Assembly (NCBI GenBank): GCA_030765045.1
Contig: CM060972.1
Location: 1,485,501 to 1,549,500 of the forward strand
DNA: 64,000 nt
Reading direction: 5' to 3'
Source: Tenodera sinensis
Taxonomy: Eukaryota > Arthropoda > Insecta > Mantodea > Mantidae
Shown here: in pieces, positions 34,641-45,831 of the stretch
Position numbering within the stretch: the first letter of the stretch is position 1
Layout of the letters: every line of letters begins with the position of its first letter
Position numbers and translations under genes: made by a program
The notes under the pieces: generated by a model
What the model was told of the DNA's origin: nothing
The model's database searches: none
What the model saw: only the letters and a program-made list of their open reading frames with translations

Positions 34641-34959
34641 GAAGTTATGTGAGTAGCATATGAAGCTGATGCACCAATTTGCATGCTGTCTGCAGTCACC
34701 TGGCTCGGTACTCTCTTTCAAGCTTTACGTTTGCTTCCTCCATGGTGAATTCAGCTGTACAAATGGATCACTGAAGTAGTGATCCATTGTCTTCCGTGAG
34801 CACTTACAGGCCTCCAGAAAAAAAATTGTAGCAAACCCACATATGCTCGCTCCATAGTTTTTAATGTCTTATTTTATAGATAAAATGTCAGGGAATACGT
34901 GTGTATTTTTTTTTAGATTTTTAACACATCAATTTAAATTCTGTTTTTGGTTTTACAAA

Positions 34960-35235
34960 ATATAGCATCAAAAAAACAGCCCAAAATTTGTGTGTAATAA
35001 TGATTGATCAAAAGTTGCCTTCATATAGCAGCCAGCTTTAAAAGATTTGACTATTGCTTAAACTCTACTGTATTCCCATATTCCCCTTGTACCTACAAGG
35101 AAATAAGCAATAAGATAATTTTTACAAATGTTTGTCTCGATTAACATGAAGATAGAGGAATAAGAGTTTGTAAGAATAGTTTTTACAAGAGTAGAGAAAG
35201 CCATCTGAGTGCAATACATCAGATTTTATCTTTTG
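34960..35235 (+). repeat. Interspersed repeat copy with unfilled TTAA site
   Basis: CATATAGCAGCCAGCTTTAA, AGATTTGACTATTGCTTAAA, CCCCTTGTACCTACAAGGAA, AATGTTTGTCTCGATTAACA and GAATAAGAGTTTGTAAGAAT match 50070-50745 on both sides of the MITE there. In this copy the TTAA at 35058-35061 is intact and empty. A further partial copy lies at 55335-55470. Confidence 0.65.
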
Positions 35236-35991
35236 ATTTAGTTAAGCTACACACAAACATACACACTGCATGTGATGTGGTGTTAAATTGTTGAGTGCAA
35301 TACAACATTTAGTATATAAAAGAGAAAGTGAAACAAAGCTAATTAGCAGTTAGTTATATACTGTTTCTTTGCTGTAAATAAATGGCTGTGGTATGCAGTA
35401 TATTTCGTCCGTAGTTAGGAAGATTAACCAAATTTTACCTTTGGATTCAAGTTTTATTTTTTATTACAGTACTTTCATTTGTTTGGAAACAATGTCCATT
35501 TTCTTCAAAAATAGTGCTAATTATTAATGTGTTGTGAAAAGTAATTATGTGACAGAGCGTACTTCTGGCCCCACTGTAACAAATAAGTCACCTCATTTCT
35601 CTTCTAAAACTAGTCACAAAACATAATTCTCTGTTTTATCATTAACATAACCTGTAATTCATTGTGACCTTGCAGCTCACAGCTGTTCGTTTAGCGTAAC
35701 CTTGACACTAAATGTCAATACTGCTCAGTTGTTCATGCTGGTGCTGTTTTTATTATAATATTGCTTCAGTTTGCACTGAGCTATGAGATTCATTTTCTAC
35801 CCCAGGTCGTGGTACTAGATGGAATGAACAAACACTCGATGTTACCTCACTATAATATATTACTTTATTAACACTTTTTCTTGGCTCTACACTTAAATTA
35901 CTTTTCGTTGCACCAATTTATATTATATAGATAGTCTTTCCAGTTTTTTAACAACTTTAGAACAAAAGCTTCATGAAAGTTTAGTCAATTT
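35236..35991. other. Vinculin intron, unassigned
   Basis: No gene. The last 130 bases may be the 3'UTR of the minus-strand LINE fragment that follows, but no poly-A tail is seen. Confidence 0.4.
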
Positions 35992-36445
35992 TCAATTACT
36001 ACAAACAAGTCTTTTGTATAGAATTAGCATAACCTGAGTGTCTTTTAAATCCCTACAGGTCCTGAATACAAAACCAAGTTTCTTAAAGGAATCGTTGGTT
36101 ATATTTACAATGAGTTGATTAAAAGACAAATTCTGGGTCATGGTAACACCGAAGTCTCTGACAGAATATACTCTTACAAGTGGAGAACTATTTAAATAAT
36201 ACTTAGAATTTAAGTGTTGCTTGCTTCTGGTATATATCATAAAGGAGCATTTCTTAATATTGAAGTGAAGTTTGTTTTCCAAGCTCCATTTATAAATATC
36301 CAGATCAGATTGTAATTTCAACAGATCGTCAGCATTACTAATTGTCCTGTATAATTTTAGATCGTCAGCATACAAGAGACATTTGGAGTAATTAATGCAA
36401 CTTGGTAGGTCGTTTATAAACAGCATGAAAAATAAAGGTCCCCTA
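35992..36445 (-). pseudogene. LINE reverse transcriptase fragment (CR1/Jockey-type)
   Basis: Reads GPLFFMLFINDLPSCINYSK then LLYADDLKLYRTI, in which the catalytic YADD box is intact. It continues QSDLDIYKWSLENKLHFNIK, KCSFMIYTR and DFGVTMTQNLSFNQLI. The last 70 residues are typical of the thumb, ending QVMLILYKRLVCSN-stop at 35992. The upstream RT and endonuclease are missing: a tRNA-like SINE occupies the sequence immediately 5' of the fragment. A single open frame runs through both, but only this part is RT. Confidence 0.8.
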
Positions 36446-36592
36446 AGGGACCTAACGAGGCTGAGTGCATCCTGCACTAGACCTCCCGATGGGTGAAAAA
36501 TCCCCACGCAGGTACCGGGGATCGAACCTGGGTCATTCATGTCAGAGGCAGGTGCACTATCACTGCACTATGGAGGTGGACCTCGTATATGA
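36446..36592 (-). repeat. tRNA-derived SINE, minus orientation
   Basis: Reverse complement reads CCATAGTGCAGTGATAGTGC (A box), then ACCCAGGTTCGATCCCCGGT with a perfect B box GGTTCGATCCC, then ACCTGCGTGGGGATTTTTCA and CATCGGGAGGTCTAGTGCAG. It abuts the RT fragment at 35992-36445. No tail visible. Confidence 0.65.
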
Positions 36593-36671
36593 AATTGTGA
36601 ATGTTTATGTTCCCCTAATTAATTATCAGAAGGTATCCATACTTCAAGATTGTTTGTGATTGTGTGAACAG

Positions 36672-36914
36672 ATGGCAGCACATGGCCTTCACCAGGAAGT
36701 ACGACAGTGGTCCAGCAAGGACAACGACATCATAGTAGCAGCAAAGAAAATGGCGGTGCTCATGGGTCGCTTGTCACAGTTGGTGCGTGGAGAGAGGAGC
36801 AGTTCCAAACGAGACCTCATATCCTGTGCCAAGAGTATCGCAGAAGCTTCAGAGGAAGTGACCCGTCTTGCTAAAGAGCTCGCTAGAGAATGCACTGATA
36901 AACGAATGCGCACT
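36672..36914 (+). CDS. Vinc: Vinculin exon (tail domain, first helices)
   Basis: An 81-codon exon between the acceptor tgtgtgaacag and the donor gtaagt, phase 0 on both sides. It encodes MAAHGLHQEVRQWSSKDNDI then IVAAKKMAVLMGRLSQLVRG and ERSSSKRDLISCAKSIAEAS, closing with EEVTRLAKELARECTDKRMRT. This aligns residue by residue with the start of the vertebrate vinculin tail (MAARQLHDEARKWSSKGNDI...TDKRIRT). The tail is a five-helix bundle that binds F-actin and acidic phospholipids and folds back on the head to autoinhibit the protein at focal adhesions and muscle attachment sites. The basic SSSKRDL segment matches the basic collar region of the family. A vertebrate-metavinculin-like extra exon is not seen around it. 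Confidence 0.97.
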
Positions 36915-37534
36915 GTAAGTATATCCACATAACAGCTGCTCTCATATCTAGCAGATGAGACACAGTTTAGTTGGCAAATATAGCTCTTTAAACTCAAATG
37001 TTTAATTGATGTACTATGTAAATAAAAGTGAAGCTTGTGATTTTTTATGAAAGGAGTGAATGAAATCTTTGTTATAAGGTAGGTGTGGTAGGTAACAGAC
37101 AAAGAACAAGATGGCAAGGGCTAAGGTTTTTTCAATTAAAATTTGGATTTCACCAAATTAACTTTGAGTTCATTTAACATGCATTCATAAATCAGTGTGC
37201 TTTTTAATGTTCTTGAAGCCACCATCCAAAACTATTCAGGTTATTGCTGCAGCAAAGTTTTCTTGTATAATTGTTTCTTGCATCAAACTCAAATAGCACC
37301 ACTTTTATGATAAACGTTGGTTTTTCTTTCATTAGCTATATTTATTATGTGATATTTCTTCTCCCCACATATCAGTATTGGGTTGTTTGGTATTCCTTCT
37401 TATAATTTCTGATTACCAATGCATTTTCCACTTATGACATGCAGTCGCCACTATTTACACAAAAGTTTACATCTTGACTATCTGATGCCAAGATCACAAC
37501 TTCTGTAAAAGATTCACTATTTATTCTCTCTCTC

Positions 37535-37536
<2 letters not shown>
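36915..37536. other. Vinculin intron, unassigned
   Basis: No gene. Ends in a CT-rich stretch before the poly-T run that marks the LINE tail. Confidence 0.4.
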
Positions 37537-37571
<35 letters not shown>

Positions 37572-38640
37572 CTTTGTAAATTATTTAGAGTCGCTTTAAC
37601 AATTAAGTCATATCATGACTATTCTATATAATACAGTGGCATGCAATAAACTCTTTACAATTATTTAACCAAAATCATGAAAATACTAATCAACAAATCA
37701 GTACAACAAAAGTATCCTTAATATTGGATTTTCTTATGTAAGTCTGTACTTTTGAGGAATGATAATACCCTTCTGCAGTTGGATGGCGTGTTCAGAATGG
37801 TGGATAAGTCTCCAGTGATGTGATGAAGCTGTCGTTGTGTGACATATTGCTTGCATTCTGTGAGATGTTTTACTGTGAGGCAGATGTTGCAGACTTCACA
37901 TTGTGGTGGCTGGCCTTTGCTGAGGAGGTATGAGTTGGTTAACCTTGTGTGACCAATACGGAGACGTGAGATAATCACCTGCTCTTTCCTGCTAAGAGAG
38001 TAGACAGGGGAAGAATTAGTGTCTCCTTTCCTTACCATGTGTGGTTTTTCTGGAGGCGATTGATTCCAGGCCTGTTTCCATCTTGTTTTTATTAGTCTGG
38101 AGAAGTATTTTGTAATATCATCATAAGGTACTGCTTGCTGTTCATCTGTTTCTGTTAGCCGACTTGCTTCTTTAGTAGCTTTGTCCGCTTCTTCATTGCC
38201 CTTAATGCCGCAGTGTGAAGGGACTCAAATGAAAGTAACTATTTTCTTTTTAATTAGAGCAATGGAATAAAGACTGTGGATATCCTGAAGTAGTTGGAGG
38301 TCAGTTGAACGATCTCTGAGACTTTGGAGAGAGCTTAATGAATCAGAAATTATAAGACATTTACGCTCACTAGATCGGATGATGTATGTTAAAGCTTGTT
38401 TAAGTGCAGAAAGTTCGCAGGAGAATATGGAATAATATTTAGGGAGTTTCAGCTGAAGTTTCTTATCTGGGGTAATTACAGCACATCCATTGTCGCTGTC
38501 TGTTTTGGAACCATCAGTGTAGATAAGTGTATGGTTAGGGTAGGCATTTGTTATTTCTTTAAACAGCTGTTTATAGGAAGATGCATCTGTATGAGAATTC
38601 TCCTTTGTTACGGAGCCTAGCAATGATTATTTTTCCTTTG
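37537..38640 (-). mobile_element. 5'-truncated LINE: RNase H domain and C-terminal zinc region
   Basis: Poly-T at about 37538-37571 is the poly-A tail of a minus-strand element. Coding sequence runs 38623 to 37718 in a single frame with only one interruption. RNase H motifs in order: IYTDGSKTDSDNGCAVI (Asp), CELSALKQAL (Glu), ISDSLSSLQSLRDR (Asp), then FI-stop-VPSHCGIKGNEEADKAT. The single TGA replaces the usual Trp before VPSHCG. The C-terminus holds LRIGHTRLTNSYLLSKG and QCEVCNICLTVKHLTECKQY, the Cys/His cluster that follows RNase H in these elements. All four acidic residues (D, E, D, D) are conserved. Boundaries at the 5' side are not marked by a clear duplication. Confidence 0.85.
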
Positions 38641-39094
38641 TTTTTCCGTCTACTTACACCTGTAATCAATGTTAGTATTGCCTCATATTACTGTACCAAA
38701 TAGTTTTGGATGCAACAATAAAGTTTACAGAATAAAATATAACTTTCATAGAACTGAAAATTAACATTTTTGGTGGATGTAAAATAAACACAACAAATGC
38801 CAGCATGAATTCTTTATTCTTTAGTCTGCCATTGAAATTACATAGTAATTTATAACATTGTCAGCATATAAAAAAAAATAAATAATGAATTATAAATAAA
38901 TACATATTATAAAACATACATATATACATATCTAATAAAAATACAAGTTGTAAGTGGTCACTTATTTAACTGAACTGTTCTTTATATTATTCTGTTGTTC
39001 AATACATACTCTTACTTAATTCGTATTTGAATGATTTATAACTAATCTTAACATTATCTTTCATCTAAAATAATATTTACTAGTGTTGATAATA
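38641..39094. other. Vinculin intron, unassigned
   Basis: AT-rich, no gene or repeat recognised. Confidence 0.4.
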
Positions 39095-39720
39095 GTACCT
39101 GGGAGACCGAGTTTCGCTCAGCGTTTTTCGCCTCTTTTTGTGAAATCTTGATATTCTTTTGGGAGAAAATATTTACTTAGATAAACCCGAAAGGCAAAAC
39201 GTTAACTAAATAAAAAATTTTGTCGCCATTGTTAAGAGTCATTTCCGAGATACAAGAGATATAGAAATATACAAATATTTCATAAACACCATCATTTCAG
39301 CTGTAAAACGTCTACTGCTGAATGCAGACCTCCCCCATATATATCCACCCAGTTTGAGGTTTTCGTCAAGCATTTGTTCCATTATGGAGTTCATTTCTTT
39401 GGTGCTGCGATTCACTCGAGCGTTAACACGTTGACCAATGTTCCTGATCTTTCCGTCGAGTTCTTCCATGGCTTCCTTAACCCCTTCATATTTTCCGATC
39501 CGGAGTTTACATTTTTAATTTGGCTTCCATTTCTGTTTCTATTTTGTCCATTTCTGATTCCATATTTTCCATTCTGTAGTTTACACTTTTCAATTCGGCT
39601 TTCATATTTGTTTCCACTGCCGCATTCCGGAATTCATTTCACTTACCATTATGTCCATCTTGGCTAACATTTGTTTCATCAACTGTTCCATATCGTGCTT
39701 TTCATCACACTCCTTACACC
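39095..39720 (-). mobile_element. RTE-like LINE 3' end with coiled-coil coding remnant
   Basis: On the minus strand the right part (39720-39340) encodes, with frameshifts, a Lys/Glu/Met-rich coiled coil (AMEELDGKIRNIGQRVNARV, RSTKEMNSIMEQMLDENLK). It is followed by GGGGGAGGTCTGCATTCAGC then AGTAGACG (39311-39335). That block resembles the conserved terminal codons GGCCTATGTCCAGCAGTGGA of arthropod RTE-type elements (EAYVQQW). The rest (39300-39095) is shared with 18956-19170. The coiled-coil part may come from a different element. Family assignment is inference. Confidence 0.5.
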
Positions 39721-39839
39721 AACTGTGATTACCTTACTTTTTTAACTATTTCTTTATTTTTTATTAAAATACCGGAGCAACACTAAGCAAAAGCACTATT
39801 GAACAATAACAAATGCTACATGGAAGAAAAGCTTGTTGA

Positions 39840-42060
39840 TAAAGCCATGTAAATGTAATATGCATTTTTGTTTCAATCACATAGAAAATTGTATGAATTG
39901 TTCGTAATTGTTCAGCAAAGCGGGAGTAGTGAAAGAAATGTGATTGTGTTTAGTAAACAAAAATGAGTAGAAAAATCGTGTGAATGTTACACGTTGCACT
40001 TATATTTCAAGTGTATAGACAAATGTATGTATTGTTTGTAGGAGAGGGAGTAGTGTGTTAGGTAAAAGAAAAGGGAGTAGAAAAAACCATTAGAGCGTAA
40101 TACGTTGCATGGTAAAATGGGTTGCATAAAAACATTCGCCATGAAAACACTTAGATATGTCAATTTTCATGGCGATCGGTCAACCGTCTTTGCAGTTTAC
40201 TCTTCAACATACAATATGTATAGGTGTAGGTATGCATGAAGTTGATAAACAATAGGAATAACATGTGAATTGTTACGTAAAACAAAAGTGAATAGAGAAA
40301 ATAGAATGAATGTAGTACCTTGTATTTCTGTTTCAAACATATAGCAAATTGTATGAATTGTACATTGAAGGGCGAGTAGTGAAAGAAGACTGATCGTGTC
40401 TCGTAAAGGAAGAATTAGTAGAGGAAATCGTGTGAATGTAATAAATTGCATTTATATTTAAATCATAGTAAATTATATGAATTGTATATTGAAGGGTAAA
40501 CAGAGGATACACGAATGTGCTACGTAAAAAAAAAGCAAGTAGAAAACCATTTGAAAGTAATATATTGCGTAGTAAAATTGTTACCATAAAAACTTTATCC
40601 ATGAAAAAAATACATATACGTGCAGAATTTTGCAGTGATCGATTAAACGCCTTTCGAGACTAACATATATACAAACATTCAATTTGTATATTATATATGA
40701 ATATTATAATATATGAATTGTTTGTAGAAGAGTGAGTAGAGAAAGAGATATGAATGTGATACCTAAAAGTAAGTCGAGCAACCACTGTGAATGTAATATG
40801 AAGCCTTTCTATTTCAAACATATAGAAAATTGTATGGCCTGTTTGTAAAAGAGTGAGCAGAGAAAGAGATGTGAATGTGTTACCTAAAGATGAGAGGCGA
40901 AAACAGTGTGAATGTAAAAGCATTTCTGTTTCAAACATACAGAATATGGTATGACTTATATTAAAAGTGGGGATAAAAATAATTTATGGTGTAAAATCAC
41001 GTTTTTTATGGAAAATTGTTTATAGAAGAGTGAGTAGAGAAATAGATGTGAATGTGTTACCTAAAAGTTAGTAGAGAAAACACTGTGATTGTAATATGTA
41101 GCATTTCTATTTCAAACATACATAAAATTGTATGACTTATTTCTAGAAGAGTGAGTAGAGAAACAGTTATGAATGTGTCACCCAAAAGTAAGTAGAGAAA
41201 AAAGTGTGAATATAATACGTAGCATTTCCATTTCAAACGTGCACAAAATTGTATGACCTATTTGTAGAAGAGTGAGTAGAGAAACAGATGTGAATGTGTT
41301 ACCTAAAAGTGAGTAGAGCAAACAGTATGAATATAATATGTAGCATTTCTACTTCAAACATACAGAAAATTGTGTAACTTTCTTCTAAAAGAGTGAGTAG
41401 AGAAATAGATGTGAATGTGTTACCTAAAGGTAAGAGGAGAAAACAGTGTGAATGTAATAGCATTTCTACTTCAAACATACATAAAATTGTATGGCTTCTT
41501 TGTAGAAGAGCGAGTGGAGAAAGAAATATGAATGTTACCTAAACGTGGGTGGAGAAAACACTGCGAATGCAATATGCAGCATTTCTATTTCAAGCATACA
41601 GAACATTGTATAACTTACTTCTAGAAGACTGAGTAGAGAAACAGTTATGAATGTGTTACCCAAAAGTAAGCAGAGAAAACAGTGTGAATGTAATAGCATT
41701 TCTACTTCAAACATACAGAACTTGGTATGACTTATTTTAAAAGTGGGGATAAAAATTATTTATGATGTAAAACCATGTTCTTTATGGAAAATTGTTTATA
41801 GAAGAGTGAGTAGAGAAAGAGATATAAAGGTGTTACCTAATAGTGAGAAGAGAAAACAGTGTGAATGTAATAGCATTTGTATTTCAAACATACAGAACAT
41901 GGTATGACTTCTTTTTAGAAAAGTGAGTAGAGAAAGAGATGTGAATGTGTTACCTAAAAGTGAGTAGAGAAAACTCTGCAAATGTAATATGCAGCATTTC
42001 TATTTCAAAAATACAGAACATGGTATGACTTACTTTAAAAGTGGAGATAAAAATTATATG
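39840..42060. repeat. Tandem array of about 120-bp units with 177-bp variants
   Basis: The block GAAGAGTGAGTAGAGAAA starts units at about 40727, 40850, 41025, 41146, 41267, 41388, 41505, 41624, 41801 and 41918. Spacing is 117-123 bp except for two units of 175-177 bp (40850 and 41624). Each carries an extra block of about 57 bp (AAAAGTGGGGATAAAAATNA, then TTTATGGAAAATTGTTTATA). Each unit continues with GTGAATGTGTTACCTAAAAG, TGTGAATGTAATA, GCATTTCTATTTCAAACATA and CAGAA. More diverged units reach back to about 39840. The minus strand is open over short distances, but I see no sign of protein coding. Confidence 0.85.
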
Positions 42061-42099
42061 TGGTGTAAAACACTGTGAATATAATATGCATGTATACAA

Positions 42100-42340
42100 A
42101 AATTTAACCAAATCTTTGGAGCCGTTTCTGAAATACCGGGAATATACATATATACAAGAATTGCAATGTAGAAGCGAGAATAAAAAATGTTATTTTTTAT
42201 GTAAAATCACGTTTTTATGGGAATTACAGCTGAACTTAAAAAGCAAAACCCTATCTGAATACAAAATTTGATCGAAATCGTTAGAGCCGTTTCCAAGTTG
42301 CACGGAATATATATACAAGAATTGCTCGTTTAAATATATA
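42100..42340 (+). repeat. Two LINE-tail-like segments at the end of the tandem array
   Basis: AACCAAATCTTTGGAGCCGT then TTCTGAAATACCGGGAATAT, and again GATCGAAATCGTTAGAGCCG then TTTCCAAGTTGCACGGAATA, both followed by TATACAAGAATTGC. Such AAATCGTTAGAGCCGTTT blocks are typical 3' ends of insect non-LTR elements. This suggests the tandem array lies inside, or was carried by, such an element. Confidence 0.5.
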
Positions 42341-42362
42341 AGATAAGAATATTACCTCCTAT

Positions 42363-42880
42363 TTAAAAATTTGTCAATTGAGTAGAAGCTCTCTTGAATA
42401 AAGTATTTTTTAGTCCTTTTTTCAATCTGTTTCTACAGCTTATTGGTTTTGTATTTTCAGGTAATTTATTATGCAATATACATCCAGCTACAGGTGGTTT
42501 ATTTTTGTAAATTTCCACTCTATGAGATTTTATATGAAAAGTTTTCTTCCCCCTTGTGTTATGTGCATGTATCTGTAATATGATCATTTTCCAATCCTTT
42601 TCCAAGCATAATTACAATTATACCTATATAAAGAATATAGTGTTCAAATATTTAGTTTTCTGAAGTATTCTGTACATGATTCATGACTGTTTAGTCCTAA
42701 AAGAATTTTGATAGCTCTTTTTTGCAGTGTGAATAATGTTTTGGTATGTACCATTGCACTTTGACCCCATATGATAAATGTGGGTATGTGTCCATAATCA
42801 TTGCTGCTTTTCCAAGTTAAATATCCTGGACTAGCAATTTCTCCTAGAAGCTCAAAGTTATAATTTGGAATCAAAGTTAA
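42363..42880 (-). pseudogene. LINE reverse transcriptase C-terminal fragment
   Basis: Minus-strand blocks FIIWGQSAMVHTKTLFTLQK, RAIKILLGLNSHESCTEYFR then KLNI. After a gap these continue with IHAHNTRGKKTFHI, KSHRVEIYKNKPPVAGCILH then NKLPENTKPI and LKKGLKNTLFKRASTQLTNF-stop. This is the conserved C-terminal end of Jockey-superfamily RT proteins (pattern HNTRG...LP...F...LK..L). The catalytic core is absent. Related to the longer element at 59470-62770. Confidence 0.75.
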
Positions 42881-43149
42881 TCATAAACAATTGATCTTGT
42901 TTTTCTGCCCCCGTTCTTTAAGAAATTGTTGTACATTGTGCATGAGATTTATATGGTGAATTCCCTCCCTCCCTGTTTGTCCGTTGCAGTTGTTATTTGC
43001 TACTGCCCCAGCTATTCCTAATAACTAGGGTGTGGCACCAGAATGGTTAAGTTTTTCCAAGGCATCCTGTAGTTGAGTGTTACCTCTATGGTTGAGTCAA
43101 GCTTACCACTGCACAGAGTTCACGTAATCAACTTGTCTATGTGTTACAG

Positions 43150-43735
43150 ATGCTACTGTGTATAGAATTTCACATTTTCAGCAAGCAGTTATTCTCTCAG
43201 ATTCCAGGGTGGCAACTATAGCAATTACTTCCAAGTTGTCACCAAAAAGCCAAACAATTATAGAATATTGGAAAATCCTTACCCATGTAACAGCACTTCA
43301 AAAACACCTAGTCTTCCAATGGATACCAGCTCACTGTGGACTGAGTGGTAATGAGAAAGCTGATTTTCTTACAAAAAAGGGTACCGGCAATGTGCAGAAA
43401 TCTATAGTTAATCTACCATTTTATGCAGCTAAAAGCTTAGTCAACTCTGAATTCAAAAAAATTATTGCAAAATATTACTATGTAAAATCAAAGAATAAAA
43501 GATGGGAACTACCAAACATTCAAACAGTAATTCCTGAGTATCCTTGAAAAACAGTAGTATCAACCTTCAGGTTGATTACGGGACATGATTGTCTGGCAAA
43601 ATATTTAAACAGAATTGGGATATATTCTTCACCACTCTGTCCTCTATGTGATCTGCAAGAGGAAATGGACCGAGACCACCTTCAAATATGGCTGGTCACT
43701 TCTAGTGCCTTCCCCATCCATTAGAGAGCAAGAGA
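43150..43735 (+). pseudogene. LINE RNase H fragment
   Basis: Reads FQQAVILSDSRVATIAI (Asp), HLVFQWIPAHCGLSGNEKAD (His and Asp), then FLTKKG and NSEFKKIIAKYYY. A stop at 43547 is followed in frame by TVVSTFRLITGHDCLAKYLN, RIGIYSSPLCPLCDLQEEMD and RDHL, the zinc-ribbon-like end of such proteins. The N-terminal Asp and Glu of RNase H are missing, so it is 5'-truncated and inactive. Orientation is opposite to most LINE copies here. Confidence 0.78.
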
Positions 43736-44129
43736 ATTAATGACTTCATTGTCAGAAATCCAGCATTAGTTAACAACATATGATAAAGGCAGGAACCTAT
43801 TTGCAAATCAGTTACAGAAATGTAATACATATGGTGATTCTTGCAGAAGACAATTGCCTGCCACTGATAAGCTAGTAGAGACTGCCAAGAAGGTATTTGT
43901 GAACATGCTATCATGTGTAGCATTATTTCAGGATCTTTACCCTGGTGTTTCTCTTCCTCACTCACCAGCTCTTATAGCTGCAAGTTTGTGAAACTATTCT
44001 AACATTTTTATACTGTTAAACACATGATGTAAACGTTTAATAGCAACACTGCAGCTGCAAACCATTTAATGTGGCCCTGAAATTAAACATCAGTTGACAT
44101 ACATTACCTCAATTTTGAATTTCTTCTAT

Positions 44130-44498
44130 CTGTAATTCAAGCTTTAGAAAAGTCTGGAGAAGAAGTGGTAAAACTATGATGAAAGAAGTTATCAACAAGC
44201 AGAATGATATGTAAGATGCCATAGGAAAAGTAATAGCAGCAAAACTGCAAAATATTTTACACAAAACTGGTGGATACCATGATAAAGTGTGTAACATTGC
44301 TGATGTGATTGTACACGAAAACAGTGCTTTATGATACCCAAATGTAGATAGGAGGGGTAACAATTTACGTACGCAACTGTGGTTTCAGCAGATGTGGAAC
44401 ACAGCTTCTCTTGCTATAAATCTGTGTTATTAGAAAGGAGACAATCATTTTATTTTGGAAACCTAAAAATGTCGGTTGTAATTCATTGCAATAAATAG
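44130..44498 (+). pseudogene. hAT-type transposase C-terminal dimerisation region
   Basis: FTYATVVSADVEHSFSCYKS then VLLERRQSFYFGNLKMSVVI and HCNK-stop (ending 44498) follows the hAT C-terminal dimerisation pattern (YAP..S.DVERSFS.YK.IL...R.SF...NL...V...CN). Upstream, KVIAAKLQNILHKTGGYHDK and VCNIADVIVHENSAL fit the preceding helices of the same proteins, with two stops. The catalytic RNase-H-like core is not present. A relic. Confidence 0.65.
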
Positions 44499-45048
44499 AC
44501 GTAGAGTTTAATCCATGTGCTCTGTGAATTAGCATTTGCATTAATGATTTAATAAAGACATTTCAGTTATATAAGTCAGATGCATATACCATAAACAATA
44601 TTGCAGAAATAAAGTGGATAATGACAAGACATGCGTGTTTCTTGTTGTATAGACACTAGCATGAGGATTCGATCACTGTGAGCCCATATTGCTACAGCCT
44701 GACCCTTCCTACTGTATGCACATTCCTCACATAACTCCAATGCCACAGTCTTACTAAATGGATGAAAAATCCCCTGATATTTATACAAAAGGGTTTGAAA
44801 CATGAGCAGAACACGTGACTTCCCTAACCTCTCTCTGGCAATGCTCTATAGCTTATAGAGTGAGTGCCCTTTGGTGGTGGAACAATTGACACTTAAAGCA
44901 GCAAATAATTGTTTAGATAATTATAGTAGTGACATTTTAAACCTTTATCCCTTCCCTTTGATCCTATGGTTAATAAAGCTATATATGTATATAAGGGATA
45001 TGAATAGCCTTATACAAAACAAAATAAGTAACGTTTGTTTGTTTACAG
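44499..45048. other. Vinculin intron, end
   Basis: No gene. GATCGAATCCTC on the minus strand at about 44667 is B-box-like but lacks an A box. Ends in the acceptor tttgtttgtttacag. Confidence 0.4.
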
Positions 45049-45139
45049 AATCTGCTTCAAGTGTGTGAACGAATCCCAACTATTGGCACACAACTGAAGA
45101 TTCTGTCTACTGTCAAAGCCACTATGCTGGGTGCACAAG
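45049..45139 (+). CDS. Vinc: Vinculin exon (tail domain, middle)
   Basis: A 91-base exon (30 codons plus one base) from the acceptor tttacag to the donor gtaagc. It encodes [20 protein letters not shown] then TVKATMLGAQ, almost identical to the vertebrate vinculin tail segment [20 protein letters not shown]. It begins in phase 0 after exon 36672-36914 and hands one G to the last exon. This helix and turn belong to the F-actin-binding surface of the tail bundle. The neighbouring intron downstream is 9.8 kb and contains the nested Tc1/piggyBac insertion. Confidence 0.97.
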
Positions 45140-45302
45140 GTAAGCCAGCCAATCACAGTAAACTGAAAGTACATATATTGTGTGCACCTACTGTGAATGA
45201 AACAGGCATATGGGAGGAGTTCGTGGGCTTCTAGCAAGAGTGTATGTGTCGGCAGCTTAGACATGGAATTCTAAAATGTTGATTTTTACTGCTTAGAAGT
45301 GC

Positions 45303-45540
45303 TTTGTGGCGGCACCATGGCCAAGCAGTTAGAGCATTCACCTACCACCTAGGTGGCCCAGGTTCGATCCCAGGGACCCACATGTGGTATTCATAATTTA
45401 CTAATAAGTGATACCACTTTTCTACTAAAAATGGAAGTAATTCACTGAAAATCTAAGTAATTATAATTAGGGTTATGATAACCATAATGAACTGTATACT
45501 TGGAGGTTAGCAGACCACAGAGATACTCGGTTTGTCTTCT
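45303..45540 (+). repeat. tRNA-derived SINE
   Basis: GGCACCATGGCCAAGCAGTT then AGAGCATTC (A-box region) and, about 25 bases on, CCCAGGTTCGATCCCAGGGA with a perfect B box. The body runs through CTAATAAGTGATACCACTTT. Its B-box region resembles the SINE at 36446-36592. No tail or duplication is evident. Confidence 0.65.
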
Positions 45541-45831
45541 GTTACATTGTCTATCCACCTCATTTGTATTAATGTTCCTTCACACATTCTATTTACCTAG
45601 ATGTTTAATTTATGATGTATTACATTGTTTCATCTAATTCTGCAGTACTTATTGTTGGTGTAATTGGACCATATATGCTTTGTAGAATTCTTCTTATGGA
45701 AAGAAACCAAAACTTTCTGTCCGGCTGCTTGTTTCAATACCAACAATGCACATGAATATGTCACAACACTTATTATTTGAAACCCAACTAAATTCTTTTT
45801 TTCCTATTTCACTGCTCAGAAGTATGAATGA

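Noticed and set aside
40660..41981. Minus-strand open frames with repeated peptide (HSHCF..LLGNTF..SLSLLTLL)
   Set aside because: They follow from the 117- to 121-bp tandem units. Frames break wherever the unit length is not a multiple of three, and the composition is not protein-like.
36915..45048. A metavinculin-type extra exon in the tail
   Set aside because: No open segment with acceptor, donor and matching phases resembling the vertebrate 68-residue insert was seen. The intron is occupied by LINE fragments and the tandem array.
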